NCBI RefSeq assembly: GCF_001684975.1
Contig: NZ_MAYH01000012.1
Span: forward strand, 496,001 to 560,000
Reading direction: 5' to 3'
Source: Chryseobacterium artocarpi
Lineage (GTDB): Bacteria > Bacteroidota > Bacteroidia > Flavobacteriales > Weeksellaceae
Length of the DNA: 64,000 bases
Positions within the stretch are counted from its first letter, which is position 1, and every line of letters begins with the position of its first letter. Shown here one piece after another: positions 59,736 to 64,000 of the stretch. The position numbers and the translations under genes were made by a program. The notes under the pieces were generated by a model. That model worked only from the letters and a program-made list of their open reading frames with translations. It did not search any database and was not told where the DNA came from.

Positions 59736-62321
59736 TTACATCGGACCTTGCTGGTCGTCTTTATTTTCATTAGAATTGATATCCTTTTTTCTCTTAGGCT
59801 GCTCTATTTTCTCCCCTTGTTTAAATCTATAGGTTAAAGAAATAGAAAACTGTCTTGGCTGCCATTGCATAAAGCTGCTACGTGTATAATCATTACTGTA
59901 GTTGTATACCTCCATACCTCTTGTATTAAAGATATCCTGGATATTGAATGAAATTGTTCCGTCTCCCTTCCAGATTGTCTTTGATGCTCCAAAGTTTAAA
60001 GCATACATATCTTTTCTGTCCTGGCTTGCTGTCTTTTGTCCTCCTCTGTAGAACCCTTGAAGCTGTACACTTAATGTTTTATCAAGTCTGAAAGTTGTAT
60101 TAAGACGTAATCTGGTAGAGAAACCACTTCCTGTAAAATCCAGATAACGAGTTTGATTAACTCCATCAACATCTTTTGTAACATAACTTGCAATACCGGT
60201 TGTTTTATATCCGAAAAGGTCTACACTTCCCATAATTTTGAACCATGCGAAAGGATCATAAGTAAAGTTTAAATCTAAACCATAACGGTCGTCATTACCT
60301 AAATTTTCAGGCTTTGTATAAAATACTCTTTCACGTTCGTCAGGTCTGTAGACAAGCATTTTAGTATCATCCGTTGCGTGTCTGTAATATAAAGTAGGGT
60401 TAATGGTAAATTTCTTTCTTGTGATGTTATAACCTACTTCATAAGAATCTACATAAGACGGATTCAGGTCGATATTACCCTCGAAAATATTCTGGTTATT
60501 GGTATAGTTCGGGAAAGGAACCATAAAGAATGATCTTGGTCTGTCTATTCTACGAGAGTAGTTAACTAAAATCTGGTTATTTTTCGATACATCATAACTT
60601 AAGAATACACTTGGAAATAAATTGTTGTAATTCTTTGTTTTATTAATCGGGGGAGTTTCCGGATTTTGATTGATATAATTGATTTTCACATTTGAAACCT
60701 CATCTCTTAATCCTAATTGGTACCCAAAATTTCCGATTTTACTTCTGAACTGAACATAGAATGCGTTGAACATTTCTCTGTAATCAGTATTGTTATTATA
60801 ATTCGAAATCAAAGGATTATTAGAGGTACTGTTTACTAAATTATCATAAGTATTGTCATTAACATCTAATCTATAACCTGCTTCTAGCTTAGATTTTTCT
60901 CCTAATGGTAATTCATAGTCAGCTTTTCCGATTATGGTTTTACTTACCGAATGTCTTCTCGTAATATCCTGTACAGAAGCAATGCCATCTACACTTTCAA
61001 GAATATCCGCATTATTGTTGCTTCTGTTTCTTTGTAAGCTTAATGATAAGGAAAGGTTTTGTCCGTTATCATCAAATTTATGATCCAAACCTACATCTCC
61101 CTGAAATGCAAGGTTATTGAAAGTTGTTTTAGAATCTCTTAATGTATATGGATTCAAAAGACTCCATGGATTTGAAGAATTGCCTGTATATTTATAAAAA
61201 CTGTCGTAAGTATTCACAAGCTCATTTCCGTCTCCTTCGAAAGTTCTTACCAATCCTGTTAAATTGATGGAAGTTTTTTCAGAAAGATCGTATACAAAAC
61301 CTGCACTTAGATTGTAGTTTTTGTTATAAGTCTTATTAATAGAATTTTGATACTGATGAACAGGGACGTTTGGAGTTCCTTTAATTGAATCAATTTTCGG
61401 GAAATTTAAAGTGTGGTATGTCGTTTCAGCATTATTTTTCGTCTTATTTTCAGTGTAACCACCACCACCGTTTACAAACCAGGTCCAGTTATTTTTTCTC
61501 CAGCTCAAATTAGCATTCAATGATGTTCGTGGGAAATATCCTAAAGTACCTACCACGCTACCATTAAATCCTACCTTTTTACTCTTTTTCAGAATAATAT
61601 TTAAAATCCCTGAAGTTCCGCTTGCTTCAAATTTTGAAGAAGGATTGGTGATCACTTCAATTCTTTCAATCTGATCAGCAGGAATACTTTGTAAAGCATT
61701 AGCTCCGTCATCTATACCCAGAAGGGAAGAAGGTTTGCCGTTAATAAGGAATTTTACATTGGTACTTCCTCTCATTGAAACGGTTCCATCCGTATCCACA
61801 GAAACTGACGGTACATTCGTTAAAACATCCTGTAAGCTTCCTCCTTTACTTACAATATCCTGTGATGGATCATAAGTTTTTTTATCAAGCTCTACTTTAT
61901 AAGGTTTAGTTGCTGTAGCAGTAATCACAACCCCTTGCAATTCTGTTGTTTTCCCATTTAAGGTAGAAGTTCCCTCAGCTTCTATAGATAATGCTCCAAT
62001 GTTGCCGGGACCTGCAATATTTTTACTGATCACACTCTTTTTGTAATCAATAGCTTCTACTGTAATGTCATATTCACCGGGAGCAAGCTGTAATTGGTAC
62101 AAACCTTTTTCATCGGTCAATACAGCATCACTTAATGATTTGTTGGCTTTATTACTGAAAGTTACAGAGGCATAAGGAACAGGCTGATTTTTCTTATTGA
62201 CAATAATCCCTGAAACTCCTGCCTTATCCTGTGCAAAAGCTAATGCTGCTGCAGAGAGTACAAAAGTAAGTCCTAGTGCTTTTCGTGTAAAAATATTGAC
62301 AATTTCTGTCTTATTCTTCAT
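59736..62321 (-). CDS. Outer-membrane beta-barrel TonB-type receptor with carboxypeptidase-like N-terminal domain
   Basis: An 861-residue outer-membrane protein with a signal sequence (KALGLTFVLSAAALAFAQ), a carboxypeptidase-regulatory-like domain (VSGIIVNKKNQPVPYASVTF, residues about 34-115), a plug region (LQDVLTNVPSVSVDTDGTV, VKFLINGKPSSLLGI) and a large barrel of the outer-membrane beta-barrel family. It lacks the full TonB-plug hallmarks of siderophore receptors; peptide or protein-related substrates are typical of this group. The C terminus is extended and polar (NENKDDQQGPM). An inverted repeat lies upstream at 62361-62403. Confidence 0.88.
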   Translation of the reverse strand: MKNKTEIVNIFTRKALGLTFVLSAAALAFAQDKAGVSGIIVNKKNQPVPYASVTFSNKANKSLSDAVLTDEKGLYQLQLAPGEYDITVEAIDYKKSVISKNIAGPGNIGALSIEAEGTSTLNGKTTELQGVVITATATKPYKVELDKKTYDPSQDIVSKGGSLQDVLTNVPSVSVDTDGTVSMRGSTNVKFLINGKPSSLLGIDDGANALQSIPADQIERIEVITNPSSKFEASGTSGILNIILKKSKKVGFNGSVVGTLGYFPRTSLNANLSWRKNNWTWFVNGGGGYTENKTKNNAETTYHTLNFPKIDSIKGTPNVPVHQYQNSINKTYNKNYNLSAGFVYDLSEKTSINLTGLVRTFEGDGNELVNTYDSFYKYTGNSSNPWSLLNPYTLRDSKTTFNNLAFQGDVGLDHKFDDNGQNLSLSLSLQRNRSNNNADILESVDGIASVQDITRRHSVSKTIIGKADYELPLGEKSKLEAGYRLDVNDNTYDNLVNSTSNNPLISNYNNNTDYREMFNAFYVQFRSKIGNFGYQLGLRDEVSNVKINYINQNPETPPINKTKNYNNLFPSVFLSYDVSKNNQILVNYSRRIDRPRSFFMVPFPNYTNNQNIFEGNIDLNPSYVDSYEVGYNITRKKFTINPTLYYRHATDDTKMLVYRPDERERVFYTKPENLGNDDRYGLDLNFTYDPFAWFKIMGSVDLFGYKTTGIASYVTKDVDGVNQTRYLDFTGSGFSTRLRLNTTFRLDKTLSVQLQGFYRGGQKTASQDRKDMYALNFGASKTIWKGDGTISFNIQDIFNTRGMEVYNYSNDYTRSSFMQWQPRQFSISLTYRFKQGEKIEQPKRKKDINSNENKDDQQGPM

Positions 62322-62360
62322 AGGTTATTTTTTTGTATAAAATCGTGAAAGTATAACCCT

Positions 62361-62403
62361 TAATATTTTGAATATCCATATCAATTTGAGCTTCAAAATA
62401 TTA
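62361..62403. promoter_or_regulatory. Perfect 12-bp inverted repeat upstream of the receptor gene
   Basis: TAATATTTTGAA (62361-62372) is repeated exactly in inverse as TTCAAAATATTA (62392-62403) with a 19-nt spacer. It lies 40 bp upstream of the receptor ATG (62321, minus) and 53 bp after the mltG stop. No T run follows on the minus strand, so it looks more like an operator than a terminator. Confidence 0.45.
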
Positions 62404-62455
62404 TGATCAATTTATTGTTTTTCTAACTGTATAAAACTTTAGGTGTCTGCTACGC

Positions 62456-63481
62456 TTATTTTATATTTTTTGAGTTAAGCCAGTCCTGATATGCTTTTGC
62501 ATTTACAGCATGTTCCTCAGCACTTGCTGTAAACTTATGGTATCCGAATCTTGCAGGATCAGCACACATAAATATATAATTGTTGTTTTCCGCATTTAAA
62601 ACAGCATCCACAGAATTTTTATCTACCACACAAATAGGTCCCGGAGGAATTCCTGCATTTGCATACGTATTGTATGGAGATGGAGTAGAAAGGTGTTTAT
62701 AGAATACTCTTTTAATAGATTCTTTAAAATTTGTTTCTTTATTGATGGCATAGATTACCGTAGGATCAGATTGAAGTTTCATTCCTTTTCTGTAACGGTT
62801 TAAATATAATCCAGCAATGGTTTTCATTTCATCTTTCTTGCCTCCTGATTCTTTATAAACAATAGATGCAAGAGCGTAAATCTGTTCTCTTGTAAGACCA
62901 GACTGCTGTTCTTTATTTTTTCTTTCACTAGTCCAGAAATCATTATACTGATCTTCAAACTTGGCAAAAAACTCTCTCGGACTTACGGTCCAGAAGAAAT
63001 TATAAGTATCAATGAAAAAATACTTCTTTAAATCTTCAATATTTTTATAACCTTTCTCTTGTGCTATAATATCCAGATCATTTACAAAATGTAAAGAATC
63101 CAATTCTGTTTTTTTGGTTACTTTACCAATCATCTGGTACATATCGCCAAAATCTCCGATTCTGAAAGAATTTGCCGTTTGATTACCAGCTTTAATCATA
63201 TTAACCAGATCGGTATTTCCTTTTCCGCTTTGAACATGATAACGTCCTGCTTTAAAATTCGCTTGAAGACCTTTATCTTTAGCTACAGCTTCAAAAGATT
63301 CACGGTTTTTAATATAAGGAGCAATAGAGTCAAGGATTTGATTAAAATTTGCCTTATGAGGGATCAGGATATACCCATCCTTTTCTACATTGTTTCCAAA
63401 ATATTTATTATAAAATCTCAAACCAAAAAATCCTGCGACTACAAAAACCAGCAGAATGATAATGAGAATAGCTTTTTTCAT
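62456..63481 (-). CDS. mltG: Endolytic peptidoglycan transglycosylase MltG
   Basis: A 341-residue membrane-anchored lytic transglycosylase that cuts new glycan strands. One N-terminal membrane span (about 3-23, KAILIIILLVFVVAGFFGLR), a LysM-like region (FNQILDSIAPYIKNRESF), and the YceG domain with catalytic E211 (ASIVYKESGGKKDEM) followed by LYLNRYRKGMKLQSDPTV. The C-terminal block YANAGIPPGPICVVDKNSVD is the MltG hallmark. Lies 34 bp downstream of dapF, probably one operon. Confidence 0.95.
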   Translation of the reverse strand: MKKAILIIILLVFVVAGFFGLRFYNKYFGNNVEKDGYILIPHKANFNQILDSIAPYIKNRESFEAVAKDKGLQANFKAGRYHVQSGKGNTDLVNMIKAGNQTANSFRIGDFGDMYQMIGKVTKKTELDSLHFVNDLDIIAQEKGYKNIEDLKKYFFIDTYNFFWTVSPREFFAKFEDQYNDFWTSERKNKEQQSGLTREQIYALASIVYKESGGKKDEMKTIAGLYLNRYRKGMKLQSDPTVIYAINKETNFKESIKRVFYKHLSTPSPYNTYANAGIPPGPICVVDKNSVDAVLNAENNNYIFMCADPARFGYHKFTASAEEHAVNAKAYQDWLNSKNIK

Positions 63482-63515
63482 TCTTAAATAATGTTGATTA
63501 AAAGTTTTTTTGATC

Positions 63516-64000
63516 TTAAAGAATATCTACCTTACCTTTAAAAACTTGCTTTGCAGGACCTTCCAGCCATATATTGCAGAAAGATTCACCGCTTTTTTCA
63601 GCATATACCTTAAGATTGCCTCCTAAAGTTTTAACTTTTACGGAAGTTAGATTGTGTTTTTGAAGAAAAGTTAAAGCAGAAGCTGTAACTCCGGTTCCAC
63701 AACTGTAAGTTTCATCCTCAACGCCTCGTTCATAGGTTCTTACAAATATCTCATTGTCGGAAATTTTTTCTACAAAATTTACATTGATGCCTTTTTCTTT
63801 ATAATTTTCAGAATTTCTGATTCCGTATCCTTGAGTATAAACATCGTAATCTTCAATATTTTCCACATATTTTACATAATGAGGAGAGCCTGTATTCATA
63901 ACTGTATCATTGCCGTCTTGAGAAATAGTGTCTACATCTATCATTTTTAATTTAATGATACCATTATGGATTTCAGCCTCATGTTCTCCATCTATTGCAA
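63516..64000 (-). CDS. dapF: Diaminopimelate epimerase, 3' part
   Basis: DapF turns LL- into meso-diaminopimelate for lysine and peptidoglycan. The reading frame continues to the window edge, where the upstream residues AIDGEHEAEI fit DapF, so ATG 63944 is internal. Visible are NTGSPHYV and the second catalytic cysteine in YSCGTGVTAS, followed by a C-terminal half ending FKGKVDIL. The first catalytic cysteine lies outside the window. It pairs with mltG in a short cell-wall operon. Confidence 0.92.
   Translation of the reverse strand, partial: AIDGEHEAEIHNGIIKLKMIDVDTISQDGNDTVMNTGSPHYVKYVENIEDYDVYTQGYGIRNSENYKEKGINVNFVEKISDNEIFVRTYERGVEDETYSCGTGVTASALTFLQKHNLTSVKVKTLGGNLKVYAEKSGESFCNIWLEGPAKQVFKGKVDIL

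Noticed and set aside
1..64000. tRNA, rRNA, CRISPR arrays, insertion sequences, prophage
   Set aside because: No cloverleaf, rRNA signature, regularly spaced direct repeats, transposase or phage protein was recognised on either strand.

Overview
The window looks like chromosome of a Flavobacteriia member of the Chryseobacterium type (Weeksellaceae). The reasons are AT-rich DNA, the absence of Shine-Dalgarno sequences, repeated TAnnTTTG -7 boxes (often with TTTG about 20 nt upstream), a SusC/SusD pair, a Por-type (T9SS) sorting domain, a lipoprotein-rich gene set, a short GG-leader-like peptide of the type seen in Chryseobacterium, and the order dnaA / low-Mr tyrosine phosphatase / RsmI-like methylase. 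No rRNA, tRNA, CRISPR array, transposase or phage gene was seen.

Layout. 1-4.7 kb: the 3' half of dnaA, a tyrosine phosphatase, an RsmI-like methylase, a DUF2891 protein, an Mpo1-like membrane protein and an AraC-type regulator. 4.7-8.9 kb: a TolC/HlyD/MFS tripartite efflux operon. 9.2-15.1 kb: an aerobactin-receptor-like TonB protein, a methyltransferase, a membrane protein and metG. 15.2-29.5 kb: a maltodextrin/starch locus in two blocks, susC-susD-susE-like plus GH97, then GH13 amylase, NTF2-like protein and a SLC45-type sugar MFS, separated by an SBF-like transporter and a sterol-desaturase-type protein. 29.7-31.3 kb: pirin, FMN reductase and a compact small transcription unit. 31.4-38.2 kb: purM, purN, purH, purD and guaA, with dispersed repeats between them. 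38.2-45.8 kb: a GNAT-nitrilase fusion, a six-cysteine bacteriocin-like peptide gene (40200-40370, minus), a UbiB kinase, a DEAD-box helicase, an SGNH hydrolase and a lipoprotein. 46-54 kb: iron alcohol dehydrogenase, an HxlR regulator divergent from lipoamide dehydrogenase, peptide deformylase, a Crp/Fnr protein and ppc. 54-64 kb: a T9SS-secreted subtilase, a tight five-gene operon (DegT aminotransferase, membrane protein, GalE, Tam-like methyltransferase, cytidylyltransferase), a TonB-type receptor, mltG and the end of dapF.

How the genes work together. The sus-like locus forms one pathway. SusD/SusE-like lipoproteins bind starch oligosaccharides, the SusC barrel imports them, GH13 and GH97 enzymes cut them, and the MFS protein takes maltose or glucose across the inner membrane. 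The purine block covers four steps of IMP synthesis plus GMP synthesis. The most novel-looking items are the Cys-rich peptide, the small transcript before purM, a paired-hairpin leader before purH, and several perfect inverted repeats that look like operators (before susC, between HxlR and lpd, before the receptor at 62.3 kb). All calls rest on reading the sequence; no database search was run.
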